Assembly: GCF_013304385.1 (NCBI RefSeq)
Contig: NZ_JAAITU010000003.1
Span: 62,001 to 126,000 of the forward strand
DNA from: Blautia glucerasea
Lineage (GTDB): Bacteria; Bacillota; Clostridia; Lachnospirales; Lachnospiraceae
Length of the DNA stretch: 64,000 bases
Direction: 5' to 3'
Positions within the stretch are counted from its first letter, which is position 1. Every line of letters starts with the position of its first letter. Shown one piece after another: positions 27,501-36,543 of the stretch. Position numbers and translations under genes: made by a program. Below the pieces are notes generated by a model. The model was not told the DNA's origin. It worked only from the letters and a program-made list of their open reading frames with translations, and did not search any database.

Positions 27501-27577
27501 TCTATCATAAAATAGCAGCATAAGATATTTCAGTATCCATCATAAAGGGTTCATAAAAATATTTCAGTATCTATCAT
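27501..27577. repeat. AT-rich tandem repeat of about 34 bp, 2-3 copies
   Basis: Two units start with ATATTTCAGTATC at 27525 and 27559, 34 bp apart. A partial earlier unit shares TCTATCATAAA at 27501. The segment joins the truncated 42-nt repeat to the terminator in front of tRNA-Leu. No coding potential seen. Confidence 0.6.
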
Positions 27578-27603
27578 AAAAGGCTTGCATAAGCGAGCCT
27601 TTT
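27578..27603 (+). terminator. Terminator of pyk-lysA
   Basis: Eleven-base-pair stem AAAAGGCTTGC (27578-27588) with GCGAGCCTTTT (27593-27603), loop ATAA, one G-U pair, with the U-run forming the end of the stem and continuing into TTTTG. Confidence 0.75.
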
Positions 27604-27613
27604 GTGATAAGAT
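27585..27613 (+). promoter_or_regulatory. Promoter of tRNA-Leu, overlapping the upstream terminator
   Basis: TTGCAT at 27585-27590, 17-bp spacer, TAAGAT at 27608-27613. Start expected near 27620, ten bases before the tRNA. The -35 hexamer lies inside the terminator hairpin. Confidence 0.45.
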
Positions 27614-27629
27614 AACTTTTGTTTCAAGC

Positions 27630-27712
27630 GCCGGCATGTCGGAATGGCAGACGAGGCAGACTCAAAATCTGTTGTAGGCAACTACGTGTGGGTTCAAGTC
27701 CCACTGCCGGCA
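27630..27712 (+). tRNA. tRNA-Leu (anticodon CAA)
   Basis: A class II tRNA of 83 nt. Acceptor GCCGGCA (27630-27636) pairs with TGCCGGC (27705-27711), then discriminator A. The anticodon arm is GCAGA-CTCAAAA-TCTGT with anticodon CAA, reading UUG. The long variable arm TGTAGGCAACTACG and the T-arm GTGGGTTCAAGTCCCAC fit leucine. CCA is not encoded. Confidence 0.95.
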
Positions 27713-27719
27713 CTTTTTC

Positions 27720-27747
27720 AAGCTCTGAGAGATCAGGGCTTTTTTTT
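27720..27747 (+). terminator. Terminator of tRNA-Leu
   Basis: Stem AAGCTCTGA (27720-27728) with TCAGGGCTT (27733-27741), loop GAGA, followed by a run of T to 27747. Confidence 0.8.
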
Positions 27748-27819
27748 ATGCAATACGAAATCACTTTGCAATGTTTCTGTTACGCAAAAAACGTTCCCCG
27801 AGGATGGGATTTTGACCAA

Positions 27820-27846
27820 GTTGCTGTGAACGGAGTGAACAGTAAC
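27820..27846 (+). repeat. 27-nt dispersed repeat, second copy (upstream of ftsH)
   Basis: Matches 20262-20288 with one mismatch. Ends GTTGCTGT and ACAGTAAC can form an eight-pair stem with one G-U. It lies between the tRNA-Leu terminator and the presumed ftsH promoter. Confidence 0.65.
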
Positions 27847-27885
27847 TTTAATTCTAAAAAGTTTATGAAATATGATCCGGGTCTG

Positions 27886-27914
27886 TTGATATTCAGAATA
27901 AATAGTGATAGCAT
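27886..27914 (+). promoter_or_regulatory. Probable ftsH promoter
   Basis: TTGATA at 27886-27891, 17-bp spacer, TAGCAT at 27909-27914. It would start the transcript about 25 nt before the ftsH ATG, just ahead of the ACGGAGG ribosome site. The -10 is only a moderate match. Confidence 0.35.
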
Positions 27915-27945
27915 CAGGTATACAACACAAAACGGAGGAAAAAGC

Positions 27946-29799
27946 ATGAGTCTGAATGATAAAAAGCCAGGCAAACGTCCATTATATGTATATACACTGG
28001 CAGCAGTGGTTGTGATCCTGGTTCTGAACATGTTGGTACTTCCCATGATCCAGGGGAGAAGTGTGGAGAAGACCGATTATACCACCTTCCTGAAGAATGT
28101 GGATAGTGGCAATGTTACTAAGGCTGAGATACAGGACAGCTATATTTATTATGTGGTAGAGAAAGATGACACCAAGACGGTGTGCAGGACAGTGCGGATG
28201 GAGGATCCCCAGCTGGTAGACCGTTTATATGAGGCCGGTACTAGCATGGAAGTGGTAGAGCCCCAGAAGCCATCCATACTTCTGAACCTGCTGGCAGGTT
28301 ATCTGATCCCGATCCTGATCTTTGTACTTCTGGGCAGATGGATCAGCAAGAAGATGATGAATTCTATGGGAAATGGAGGCCCTGGGGGGATGATGTCCTT
28401 TGGTAAAAGCAATGCCAAGGTATATGTGAAGTCCACCAATGGGATCAAGTTCTCAGATGTAGCCGGTGAGGATGAGGCAAAGGAGCTTCTTACAGAGATC
28501 GTGGATTATCTTCATAATCCTCGCAAATATGCAGATATTGGTGCATCCATGCCGAAAGGAGCGCTTCTTGTAGGCCCTCCGGGTACTGGTAAGACTCTTC
28601 TTGCTAAAGCAGTGGCAGGGGAGGCTGAGGTTCCTTTCTTTTCCATTTCAGGCTCTGAGTTTGTAGAGATGTTTGTTGGTATGGGAGCTGCCAAGGTAAG
28701 GGATCTGTTTAAGCAGGCCAATGAAAAAGCCCCCTGTATTGTATTTATTGATGAGATCGACACCATTGGTAAGAAGCGTGATGGAGCAGGTTTCTCAGGA
28801 GGCAATGATGAGCGTGAGCAGACACTGAATCAGCTTCTTACAGAGATGGACGGATTTGATGGATCTAAGGGCGTAGTGATCCTTGCAGCTACCAACCGTC
28901 CGGATTCCCTGGATCCGGCACTTTTAAGGCCGGGACGCTTTGACCGGAGGATCCCGGTAGAACTTCCAGATCTTCAGGGCCGGGAAGAGATCCTGAAGGT
29001 ACATGCAAAGAAGATCAAGATTTCTGATTCTGTGCGGTTTGATGAGATTGCCAAGGCAGCAGCTGGTGCATCAGGAGCAGAGCTTGCCAATATTGTGAAT
29101 GAGGCAGCTTTACGTGCAGTACGCGATGGCAGGAGATTTGCCACTCAGGCAGATTTTGAAGAAAGTATTGAGGTAGTTATTGCAGGATATCAGAAGAAGA
29201 ACCGGGTTCTTTCTAACAAGGAGAAGCTGATCGTTTCCTATCATGAGATTGGTCATGCCCTGGTAGCTGCCAGACAGACAGATTCTGCACCTGTACACAA
29301 GATCACTATTATTCCACGCACTTCCGGGGCATTAGGATACACCATGCAGGTGGATGAAAAGGAGCATTATCTTATGTCCAAGGAAGAACTGGAGAATAAG
29401 ATTGCTACTTTTACAGGAGGACGTGCAGCAGAAGAGCTGATCTTCCATAGCATTACCACCGGAGCTTCTAATGATATAGAGCAGGCGACCAAGATTGCCA
29501 GGGCAATGATCACCCGGTATGGTATGAGTGATGATTTTGACATGGTTGCCATGGAAAGCATGAGCAATCAGTATCTGGGCGGAGATTCAAGTCTTACCTG
29601 TTCCTTTGAGACCCAGACCCTTCTGGACAAAAAGGTTGTTGAGCTGGTACGCAGACAACATGAGAAAGCAACCAGAATTCTTACTGAGAATATTGACAAG
29701 CTTCACGAATTGGCCAAATTCCTGTATGAGCAGGAGACGATTACAGGAGAAGAGTTTATGAAAATCCTGAATGGGCCATCTGTATCTGTAGGGGCATAA
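27946..29799 (+). CDS. ftsH: ATP-dependent zinc metalloprotease FtsH
   Basis: A 617-residue membrane-anchored AAA+ protease for misfolded membrane proteins and short-lived regulators. Two membrane helices (about residues 12-34 and 118-137) flank a small extracytoplasmic domain; then come Walker A GPPGTGKT, Walker [10 protein letters not shown], the second region of homology with [20 protein letters not shown], and the zinc site HEIGH in [14 protein letters not shown] much longer frame starts near the tRNA, but the ATG at 27946 has ACGGAGGAAAA and yields the usual FtsH N-terminus. Normal length; followed by its own terminator. Confidence 0.97.
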   Translation: MSLNDKKPGKRPLYVYTLAAVVVILVLNMLVLPMIQGRSVEKTDYTTFLKNVDSGNVTKAEIQDSYIYYVVEKDDTKTVCRTVRMEDPQLVDRLYEAGTSMEVVEPQKPSILLNLLAGYLIPILIFVLLGRWISKKMMNSMGNGGPGGMMSFGKSNAKVYVKSTNGIKFSDVAGEDEAKELLTEIVDYLHNPRKYADIGASMPKGALLVGPPGTGKTLLAKAVAGEAEVPFFSISGSEFVEMFVGMGAAKVRDLFKQANEKAPCIVFIDEIDTIGKKRDGAGFSGGNDEREQTLNQLLTEMDGFDGSKGVVILAATNRPDSLDPALLRPGRFDRRIPVELPDLQGREEILKVHAKKIKISDSVRFDEIAKAAAGASGAELANIVNEAALRAVRDGRRFATQADFEESIEVVIAGYQKKNRVLSNKEKLIVSYHEIGHALVAARQTDSAPVHKITIIPRTSGALGYTMQVDEKEHYLMSKEELENKIATFTGGRAAEELIFHSITTGASNDIEQATKIARAMITRYGMSDDFDMVAMESMSNQYLGGDSSLTCSFETQTLLDKKVVELVRRQHEKATRILTENIDKLHELAKFLYEQETITGEEFMKILNGPSVSVGA

Positions 29800-29811
29800 T
29801 ATACCACGCTA

Positions 29812-29867
29812 AAGAGGGACTGACACACAGATTTTTGATCTGCGGGAGTCGGTCCCTTGTTTTTTTA
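29812..29867 (+). terminator. Terminator of ftsH
   Basis: Stem AGGGACTGAC (29815-29824) with GTCGGTCCCT (29848-29857), loop of about 23 nt, then TTGTTTTTTT. Confidence 0.75.
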
Positions 29868-29919
29868 CGGATTATCCGTTATAATACCTCTGATATAGGG
29901 CTGAAAGGAGACTGGCATT

Positions 29920-30258
29920 ATGGACTGCAGCACTGCGGAAAGTATGGTGAATCGTTATATTGACCATACATTAAGTGTAAATGAATTAGAGAGCTTTCTG
30001 GAACATGTAGAGGAGTGCTCTTCCTGCTATGATGAACTGGAAACCTATTTTATTGTCCATAAGGCGATGGAGCAGCTGGATGAAAACGGAAAAGACCAGA
30101 TTCTGGATTTTCGGGAGTTGCTTGAAGAGGATATTCGTAAAAGCAGAAGATATATCCTGAAAAAGAAGTTTTTCAGGACTGTTTTTGGCGTAGTGATCTG
30201 TATTCTTGCGGCAGGGCTGGCAGGATTTCTGTTTTATGCAGTCACGCAGCTATTGTAG
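29920..30258 (+). CDS. Zinc-finger membrane protein (anti-sigma-factor-like)
   Basis: A 112-residue protein. The N-terminal half has the zf-HC2-type pattern, with HVEECSSCYDEL preceded by YIDHTLSVNELESFLE, as in ZAS-domain anti-sigma factors. Residues about 88-110 form one membrane helix (TVFGVVICILAAGLAGFLFY). The ATG follows GAAAGGAG. No sigma factor gene lies next to it; it sits between ftsH and polA. It may bind a sigma factor encoded elsewhere or be a ZAS relative with another job. The polA start is 16 bp downstream. Confidence 0.65.
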   Translation: MDCSTAESMVNRYIDHTLSVNELESFLEHVEECSSCYDELETYFIVHKAMEQLDENGKDQILDFRELLEEDIRKSRRYILKKKFFRTVFGVVICILAAGLAGFLFYAVTQLL

Positions 30259-30274
30259 GAAAGGAGACAGACAG

Positions 30275-32914
30275 ATGAGTGAAAAAATATTGCTGATAGA
30301 TGGGCACAGTATTCTGAACAGGGCATTTTACGGTCTTCCGGATCTGACCAATTCAGAAGGGCTGCATACAGGAGCTGTCTATGGTTTCCTGAATATTATT
30401 TTAAAAATCCTGGAAGAAGAGAAGCCAAAGTATCTGACGGTAGCATTTGACCTGCATGCACCTACCTTTCGGCATAAGATATATGAAGCATATAAAGGCA
30501 CACGTAAGCCTATGCCGCAGGAATTGCGGGAACAGGTTCCGCTGATCAAAGAGATGCTGCAGGCAATGGGCGTGGAGATCGTGTCCAAAGAAGGATATGA
30601 AGCAGATGATCTGTTAGGAACTCTTGCAAGACAAAGTGAAGCAAAGGGTATGGATGTAACTATTCTGTCCGGTGACAGGGACCTGCTTCAGCTGGCAACC
30701 GAAAAAGTGATGATCCGCCTTCCTAAGACTGTACGTGGCAAGACTACCATAGAGGATTATCATGCACAGCAGGTAATAGAAAAGTATCAGGTAACACCTG
30801 CACAGATCATTGAACTGAAAGCATTAATGGGAGATTCTGCAGACAATATCCCAGGGATTCCTGGCGTGGGTGAAAAGACTGCCACTAAGCTGATCGTTGA
30901 ATACGGTTCCATTGAGAATGCTTATCAGCATGTGGAAGAAATCAAGCCAAATAAGGCCAGAGAATCCCTGCGGGAGCATTATAACCTGGCTCAGTTGTCA
31001 AAAACACTTGCAACCATTAATACAGAAAGTCCAGTGGATTTCTCCTATGAAAAAGCCAGACTGGGCGATCTGTATACAAAAGAAGCATTTGCCCTTTGCA
31101 AAAGGCTTGATTTTAAGAATCTGTTGGCCAGGTTTGATCAGACAATGTCCCAGGAGCTTACAGAAGTAAAAGAATTTTTTACCTGTGAGGATCTGTCCGG
31201 ATGTGAAGCCCTTTTTGAAAAAGCAGGGAAGCAAAAGGTTGTAGGAACAGCTCTTTTATCTGACAAGGAAGAGGTTTACGGACTGGGACTTGCCATCACT
31301 GAGCAGGAGATATATTATATTCCAGTGGCCAATTTTATTACAGGCCCCTATTTATGCGGAAAGATCGCAGATCTTGCGTTAAATACCAGGATCTGCGCCA
31401 TAGATATAAAAACAATGTTGAAGCATGTGAACCTGGAAGAAGAACACCAGGTTTTTGATGCAGGTGTGGCAGCTTACCTTCTGAATCCATTGAAATCCAC
31501 CTACACTTGCGAGGATCTGGCGAGGGAGTATGAAGGAGGGAAGATAATACCCTCCAGGGAAGAACTTCTTGGAAAGGCATCCTTTAGAAAGGCCTGGGAG
31601 GAGGGCCAGGAAGGGCTGTCCTCCTATGCCTGCTATACAGCAGAAACTGTGCTTTCCTGCATGGAACCCTTAAAGCAGGCATTGGAAGAAACAGGAATGT
31701 GGAAGGTATATACCCAGATCGAGCTGCCTCTTATTTTTACTCTTGATTCCATGGAGAAAACAGGAATTCAGGTAAAGGGAGAGGAACTAAAGGCTTATGG
31801 GGACAGACTGGCAGTCAGGATCCATGAACTGGAACAGGCTATTTACCAGCAGGCAGGAGAAGAATTCAATATTAATTCACCAAAACAGCTGGGAGTGGTC
31901 CTTTTCGAGAAAATGGAGATCAAAGGCGGAAAGAAGACCAAAACCGGTTATTCCACAGCTGCAGATGTGTTGGAGAAGCTGGCCCAGCAGCAGCCCATTA
32001 TTAAAGATATCCTGGAATACAGGCAGCTGGCAAAACTGAAGTCTACATATGCAGATGGTCTTGCCGGTATGATCGATAAGGATGGCAGGATCCATTCTAC
32101 CTTTAACCAGACCATTACTGCAACCGGCAGGATCAGCAGCACAGAGCCTAATCTTCAGAACATCCCGGTACGTATGGAACTTGGGCGATTGATCCGTAAG
32201 GTTTTTGTACCTGAAGATGGCTGCGTTTTTCTTGATGCAGATTATTCCCAGATCGAGCTTCGTGTTCTGGCACATATGTCCGGGGATCAGACCCTGATCC
32301 AGGCATATCAGCAGGCTCAGGATATTCACAGGCTGACAGCGTCCCAGGTGTTTCATGTACCTTTTGATCAGGTAACACCTCTTCAGCGAAGAAATGCAAA
32401 GGCAGTGAATTTTGGTATTGTTTACGGTATCAGCTCCTTTGGACTGAGCCAGGACTTAAGTATTACCAGAAAAGAAGCAGCAGATTATATTCAAAAATAT
32501 TTTGAGACTTATCCAAAGATCAAGGAGTTTCTGGATGATCTGGTGGAGACTGCCAGGGAGAAAGGCTATGCCAGTACCATGTATGGCAGACGGCGTCCTG
32601 TACCGGAATTAAAGTCCAGTAATTTTATGCAGCGTTCTTTTGGAGAAAGGGTGGCTATGAATTCACCTATCCAGGGAACTGCTGCAGATATTATTAAGAT
32701 TGCCATGAATCGGGTATACAAACGCCTGAAATCAGAAGGCAAAAAATCCAGGCTTGTTCTGCAGGTGCATGACGAGCTTCTGATCGAGACAAGGAAAGAA
32801 GAACTTACGCAGGTAGCCAGGATCCTGGAAGAAGAGATGAAAGGTGCAGCTAGCCTTCAGGTAGAATTGGAAGTGGATATGCATGAAGGAAGCAGCTGGT
32901 ACGAGGCAAAATAA
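30275..32914 (+). CDS. polA: DNA polymerase I
   Basis: An 879-residue repair and Okazaki-processing polymerase. Residues 1 to about 300 form the 5'-3' nuclease (LLIDGHSILNRAFYGL; YEADDLLGTLAR; SGDRDLLQLA; GDSADNIPGIPGVGEKTA). The middle domain has the 3'-5' exonuclease fold but lacks the DxE catalytic pair (VVGTALLSDKEEV at the first motif), so proofreading is probably absent. Motif A DADYSQIELRVLAH, motif B RRNAKAVNFGIVYG and motif C LQVHDELLIE are intact. ATG at 30275 after AAAGGAGACAG; the frame is open 23 codons further upstream inside the previous gene. coaE follows immediately. Confidence 0.97.
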   Translation: MSEKILLIDGHSILNRAFYGLPDLTNSEGLHTGAVYGFLNIILKILEEEKPKYLTVAFDLHAPTFRHKIYEAYKGTRKPMPQELREQVPLIKEMLQAMGVEIVSKEGYEADDLLGTLARQSEAKGMDVTILSGDRDLLQLATEKVMIRLPKTVRGKTTIEDYHAQQVIEKYQVTPAQIIELKALMGDSADNIPGIPGVGEKTATKLIVEYGSIENAYQHVEEIKPNKARESLREHYNLAQLSKTLATINTESPVDFSYEKARLGDLYTKEAFALCKRLDFKNLLARFDQTMSQELTEVKEFFTCEDLSGCEALFEKAGKQKVVGTALLSDKEEVYGLGLAITEQEIYYIPVANFITGPYLCGKIADLALNTRICAIDIKTMLKHVNLEEEHQVFDAGVAAYLLNPLKSTYTCEDLAREYEGGKIIPSREELLGKASFRKAWEEGQEGLSSYACYTAETVLSCMEPLKQALEETGMWKVYTQIELPLIFTLDSMEKTGIQVKGEELKAYGDRLAVRIHELEQAIYQQAGEEFNINSPKQLGVVLFEKMEIKGGKKTKTGYSTAADVLEKLAQQQPIIKDILEYRQLAKLKSTYADGLAGMIDKDGRIHSTFNQTITATGRISSTEPNLQNIPVRMELGRLIRKVFVPEDGCVFLDADYSQIELRVLAHMSGDQTLIQAYQQAQDIHRLTASQVFHVPFDQVTPLQRRNAKAVNFGIVYGISSFGLSQDLSITRKEAADYIQKYFETYPKIKEFLDDLVETAREKGYASTMYGRRRPVPELKSSNFMQRSFGERVAMNSPIQGTAADIIKIAMNRVYKRLKSEGKKSRLVLQVHDELLIETRKEELTQVARILEEEMKGAASLQVELEVDMHEGSSWYEAK

Positions 32915-33514
32915 ATGAGGATAATCGGGATCACAGGAGGGGTAGGTGCAGGAAAAAGCACTGTACTTGCTTTTCTGGAAAAAGAATACGGTGCAGCCGT
33001 CATACAGGCAGATCAGGTGGGCCATCTGGTAATGGAACCAGGAGAAGAATGTTATGATGATGTAATAGGTATTTTCGGAAAAGAAATCATAAAAGAGGAT
33101 AAAACTATTGACCGAAAGAGGGTATCGGATGTAGTATTTGAACAGCCGCACCTTCTGAAAATGCTGGAGTCTGTAATCCATCCGGCAGTAAAACGGTACA
33201 TTTGCCGCAGGATACGGGAACTTCAGGAAAGTGGATGCAGGCTTTGTGTGGTGGAGGCAGCCCTTCTTCTGGAAGAACATTATCAGGATTTTTGTGATCA
33301 GGTCTGGTATATCCATACAGATCCACAGATTCGGATTCGTCGTCTGGAAGAAAGCAGAGGTTATACAAGGGAAAAAGCGGAAGGGATCATTGCCAGCCAG
33401 GCAACTGAGGAGTATTTTCGTGCCCATACAGATTATGTGATTGAAAATAATAATGATCTGGAAAGAACTTATGCCCAGATCAGGGAGAGGATAGAGAAAC
33501 ATGCGGTTTTGTAG
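32915..33514 (+). CDS. coaE: Dephospho-CoA kinase
   Basis: A 199-residue P-loop kinase for the last step of CoA synthesis. P-loop GITGGVGAGKSTVL, the lid/substrate segment IQADQVGHLVMEPG and VVEAALLLEEHYQDFCDQVWYI are typical. It starts at the base after the polA stop and overlaps the next gene by 14 bp, so polA-coaE-yycJ form one translationally close unit. The polA-coaE pairing is common in Firmicutes. Confidence 0.94.
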   Translation: MRIIGITGGVGAGKSTVLAFLEKEYGAAVIQADQVGHLVMEPGEECYDDVIGIFGKEIIKEDKTIDRKRVSDVVFEQPHLLKMLESVIHPAVKRYICRRIRELQESGCRLCVVEAALLLEEHYQDFCDQVWYIHTDPQIRIRRLEESRGYTREKAEGIIASQATEEYFRAHTDYVIENNNDLERTYAQIRERIEKHAVL

Positions 33515-34298
33515 TATTGCCAGCGGAAGCAGCGGAAACTGTATTTACGTAGGCACACAGGAGACACATCTTCTGATAGATGCAGGGATTAGCGGCAGAC
33601 GGATCGAGAAGGGCCTGAATGAACTAGATCTTACAGGGAAAGATATTGATGGGATCTTGATCACTCATGAGCATTCTGACCATATAGGCGGTCTTGGCGT
33701 GATCTCAAGAAAATACCAGATTCCCATTTACACAACAGGAGGTACTGCAGATGCCATCAGCAGGTCGAAAGGGCTTGGCCAGCTGCCCCAGGGACTGATC
33801 CAGGAGATCCGGGAGGATGAACCGTTTCAGATAAAGGATCTGAAAGTAAATGCATTTACTATCCCTCATGATGCAGCACAACCGGTTGGCTTCCGGCTTG
33901 AGCATGGCAGCAGTTCTGTAGGGATTGCAACAGACCTTGGGAAATATAATGATTATATTGTGGAGCATCTTCAGGGGCTGGATGCCTTGCTTCTGGAAGC
34001 AAACCATGATATCCGCATGCTTCAGGTGGGAAAATATCCATATTATCTGAAACAGAGGATACTGGGAGATCGGGGGCATCTTTCCAATGAAAATGCAGGA
34101 AGGCTTTTGTGCAGACTTCTCCATGACAATCTGAAGGCTGTATTTTTAGGCCATCTTAGTAAAGAGAATAATTATGAACAGCTGGCATATGAAACTGTGT
34201 GCTCGGAAGTAACACTGGGGGATAATCCATACCGTTCCGGTGATTTCAGGATTCAGGTTGCCAGGAGGGACTGCTTATCCCAACCGGTTATTATTTAA
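33501..34298 (+). CDS. MBL-fold metallohydrolase, YycJ/WalJ-like
   Basis: A 265-residue metallo-beta-lactamase-fold protein. It begins RFCSIASGSSGNCIYVG, has the metal site THEHSDHIGG, the later IPHDAAQPVGF and LLEANHDIRML, and ends with HLSKENN, all matching YycJ. In other Firmicutes YycJ lies with the walRK genes and has been linked to coordinating cell division with replication and to mismatch-repair-like exonuclease action; here it is instead coupled to coaE. Start ATG with GGGAGAGGA upstream; overlaps coaE by 14 bp. Confidence 0.85.
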   Translation: MRFCSIASGSSGNCIYVGTQETHLLIDAGISGRRIEKGLNELDLTGKDIDGILITHEHSDHIGGLGVISRKYQIPIYTTGGTADAISRSKGLGQLPQGLIQEIREDEPFQIKDLKVNAFTIPHDAAQPVGFRLEHGSSSVGIATDLGKYNDYIVEHLQGLDALLLEANHDIRMLQVGKYPYYLKQRILGDRGHLSNENAGRLLCRLLHDNLKAVFLGHLSKENNYEQLAYETVCSEVTLGDNPYRSGDFRIQVARRDCLSQPVII

Positions 34299-34324
34299 AT
34301 TTTACATATAGAAAGGATAATACG

Positions 34325-34597
34325 ATGAAAAAGACAATTATTACTGTAGTAGGAAATGACACTGTAGGGATTATTGCGAAAGTATGTACTTACCTGGCTG
34401 AGAATCAGGTAAATATTCTTGATATTTCCCAGACCATCGTACAGGGGTATTTTAACATGATGATGGTAACAGACACCAGCGCTTCCAAGAAGGATACAGG
34501 CGCTCTTGCCGATGGGCTTTCAGCTCTGGGCGATGAGATCGGCGTAGTGATCCATTGCCAGCATGAAGATATTTTCAATGTGATGCACCGTATCTGA
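34325..34597 (+). CDS. ACT domain protein (UPF0237)
   Basis: A 90-residue protein that is essentially one ACT domain: TIITVVGNDTVGIIAKVCTY then ILDISQTIVQGYFNMMMVTD. ACT domains bind amino acids or other small ligands. The next gene, 84 bp on, is its usual partner, the PFL/UPF0210 protein, and the pair is conserved in many anaerobes. Ligand unknown. ATG after GAAAGGATAATACG. Confidence 0.88.
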   Translation: MKKTIITVVGNDTVGIIAKVCTYLAENQVNILDISQTIVQGYFNMMMVTDTSASKKDTGALADGLSALGDEIGVVIHCQHEDIFNVMHRI

Positions 34598-34681
34598 TAT
34601 GGGTTTTTGAAAAGACTGCAGAAAGTAAAGCAGCGGTAACAAAAGAACAACGGAAGCAGACCTGGAAGCAAGGAGAAGAAT

Positions 34682-36046
34682 ATGATCAACATTTTTGAAG
34701 TAAATGAGACAAATAAAATGATAGAGCAGGAGAATCTGGATGTGCGTACCATTACCCTTGGTATCAGCCTTCTGGACTGTATTGACAGTGATTTGGATAA
34801 GTTAAATGAGAAGATCTACAATAAGATCACAAAGAAGGCAGAGAACCTTGTATCTACCGGAGAACAGATTTCTGCAGAGTTTGGAATTCCCATTGTTAAT
34901 AAAAGGATTTCCGTTACCCCCATTGGACTGATCGGAAGTGCTGCCTGCAAAACAACAGAGGATTTTGTATCCATTGCCAAAACACTGGATCGTGCTGCCA
35001 AAACAGTTGGTGTGAATTTTATCGGCGGATATACAGCTCTTGTAAGCAAGGGCATGACACCTGCCGAGGAACTTCTCATCCGTTCCATTCCCAAAGCCCT
35101 TGCCTGCACGGATCGTGTATGTAGTTCGGTAAATGTAGGATCCACAAAGACAGGTATCAATATGGATGCGGTAAAGCTTATGGGAGAAATGGTGGTTGAG
35201 ACTGCAAAAGAGACAAAGGATCAGGATTCCCTGGGCTGTGCCAAGCTGGTTGTATTTTGTAATGCACCGGATGACAATCCGTTTATGGCCGGAGCTTTCC
35301 ATGGCGTTACAGAAGCAGATAGTATTATTAATGTAGGTGTCAGCGGTCCAGGTGTTGTAAAGACCGCCCTGACAAAGGTGCGTGGTGCAGATTTTGAAAC
35401 TCTTTGTGAGATGATCAAACGTACTGCATTTAAAGTAACCCGTGTAGGACAGCTGGTAGCAAGGGAAGCTTCCAGACGTCTTGGTGTGCCTTTTGGCATT
35501 GTAGACCTTTCACTTGCCCCTACACCGGCTATTGGAGACAGTGTGGCTGAGATCCTGGAGGAGATCGGCCTGGAGCGTGCAGGCGCACCAGGTACTACTG
35601 CAGCACTGGCGCTTCTGAACGACCAGGTAAAGAAGGGGGGAGTTATGGCTTCCACAGCAGTTGGAGGCTTGAGTGGAGCTTTCATTCCTGTCAGTGAGGA
35701 TCAGGGTATGATCGATGCGGTGAATGCAGGCGCTCTTTCCATCGAGAAGCTGGAAGCCATGACCTGTGTATGCTCTGTAGGTCTTGATATGATCGCAGTA
35801 CCAGGGGATACCAAAGCATCTACTATTTCCGGTATCATTGCAGATGAAGCTGCCATTGGTATGGTCAACCAGAAAACAACAGCCGTTCGTCTGATCCCAG
35901 TGATCGGAAAAGGAGTAGGAGAGACAGTTGAGTTCGGCGGTCTGTTAGGCTATGCACCGATTATGCCGGTGAATCCATTCTCCTGTGATGCATTTGTGGA
36001 AAGAGGCGGCAGGATCCCGGCTCCTATCCATAGCTTCAAAAATTAA
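34682..36046 (+). CDS. PFL family protein (UPF0210/DUF711)
   Basis: A 454-residue protein of the UPF0210 family, whose fold is related to glycyl-radical pyruvate formate-lyase; no glycyl-radical RVxGY motif is visible here. Family features are [15 protein letters not shown] near the N-terminus, [55 protein letters not shown] and the C-terminal [12 protein letters not shown]. The biochemical role is not established. It pairs with the preceding ACT protein, suggesting ligand-controlled activity. ATG after AAGGAGAAGAAT. Confidence 0.88.
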   Translation: MINIFEVNETNKMIEQENLDVRTITLGISLLDCIDSDLDKLNEKIYNKITKKAENLVSTGEQISAEFGIPIVNKRISVTPIGLIGSAACKTTEDFVSIAKTLDRAAKTVGVNFIGGYTALVSKGMTPAEELLIRSIPKALACTDRVCSSVNVGSTKTGINMDAVKLMGEMVVETAKETKDQDSLGCAKLVVFCNAPDDNPFMAGAFHGVTEADSIINVGVSGPGVVKTALTKVRGADFETLCEMIKRTAFKVTRVGQLVAREASRRLGVPFGIVDLSLAPTPAIGDSVAEILEEIGLERAGAPGTTAALALLNDQVKKGGVMASTAVGGLSGAFIPVSEDQGMIDAVNAGALSIEKLEAMTCVCSVGLDMIAVPGDTKASTISGIIADEAAIGMVNQKTTAVRLIPVIGKGVGETVEFGGLLGYAPIMPVNPFSCDAFVERGGRIPAPIHSFKN

Positions 36047-36054
36047 AAAATGTG

Positions 36055-36083
36055 TTGACATTCGGGTATTAGTGTGCTAAAGT
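36055..36083 (+). promoter_or_regulatory. Promoter of the Trp T-box/transporter operon
   Basis: TTGACA at 36055-36060, 17-bp spacer, TAAAGT at 36078-36083; start near 36090. It begins only 9 bp after the stop codon of the preceding gene. Confidence 0.7.
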
Positions 36084-36089
36084 AAAACA

Positions 36090-36375
36090 CAGTTAAACCA
36101 ACGAGAAAGAGTAGTAAGCATTCATGTAACATTTCAGAGAGCAGGTATTGGTGGAAGCCTGTATGGAGCGGTTTGCTGAATGGCCTTTTGAGGGCGGCCC
36201 GAAATCATTTTACAGCAGAGTAGGAGCCGACGGGAACCGGACCCGTTATCAATCAGGAGTGTATGACAGTACATGCGAAAGAGGACAATGAGTCAATTTG
36301 AGTGGTACCGCGATAATAAGAATCTTATTACCGTCTCAAGGATCAGCAGATATGCTGCCTTGAGGCGGTTTTTTT
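36090..36375 (+). promoter_or_regulatory. T-box leader, tryptophan-specific
   Basis: A tRNA-sensing transcription attenuator. Stem I begins around AACGAGAAAGAGTAG; the AG-bulge TTCAGAGAG and distal loop GGTGGAAGCC are present; the specifier loop reads GAA-TGG at 36178-36183, so UGG, tryptophan. The T-box proper is GAGTGGTACCGCG at 36300-36312. The terminator is CCGTCTCAAGG with CCTTGAGGCGG and seven T (36331-36375). Uncharged tRNA-Trp would favour the antiterminator and expression of the downstream transporter. Confidence 0.9.
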
Positions 36376-36541
36376 GATACCAGGGTCAAAAGGTCTAAAT
36401 CCACATGAGCTTGCTCATAAGTGGATGAAAGACCTTGGGACCCGCCCCTATATGAGCATAAAAGTGGGATGTTAATCCCACGATATGCGAATAGAGGGTA
36501 GGATTGCGAGAGTGCAAAGCACGGAGCAATCCGTAGGTATC
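36376..36541 (+). repeat. Multi-branched structured element between the T-box and trpX
   Basis: The ends GATACC (36376-36381) and GGTATC (36536-36541) pair, enclosing three hairpins. Hairpin 1: GGGTC, AGGTCT and ATCCACATGAGC pair with GCTCAT, GTGGAT, AGACCT and GACCC (36383-36443). Hairpin 2: GTGGGAT-GTTA-ATCCCAC inside a GCATA/TATGC stem (about 36446-36500). Hairpin 3: GGATTGC, GTGC/GCAC, GCAATCC (36501-36532). Hairpins 1 and 2 share ATGAGC...CATAA and AGTGG..ATG wording, like an internal duplication. No match to a known riboswitch was recognised. Confidence 0.65.
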
Positions 36542-36543
36542 AA

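Noticed and set aside
27501-27577. 34-bp direct repeats considered as a small CRISPR or attachment site
   Set aside because: Only two and a half contiguous AT-rich units, no spacers, no integrase near the tRNA-Leu.
27619-27945. N-terminal extension of ftsH through the tRNA-Leu gene
   Set aside because: The open frame crosses a tRNA and its terminator; the ATG at 27946 has the ribosome site and the family N-terminus.
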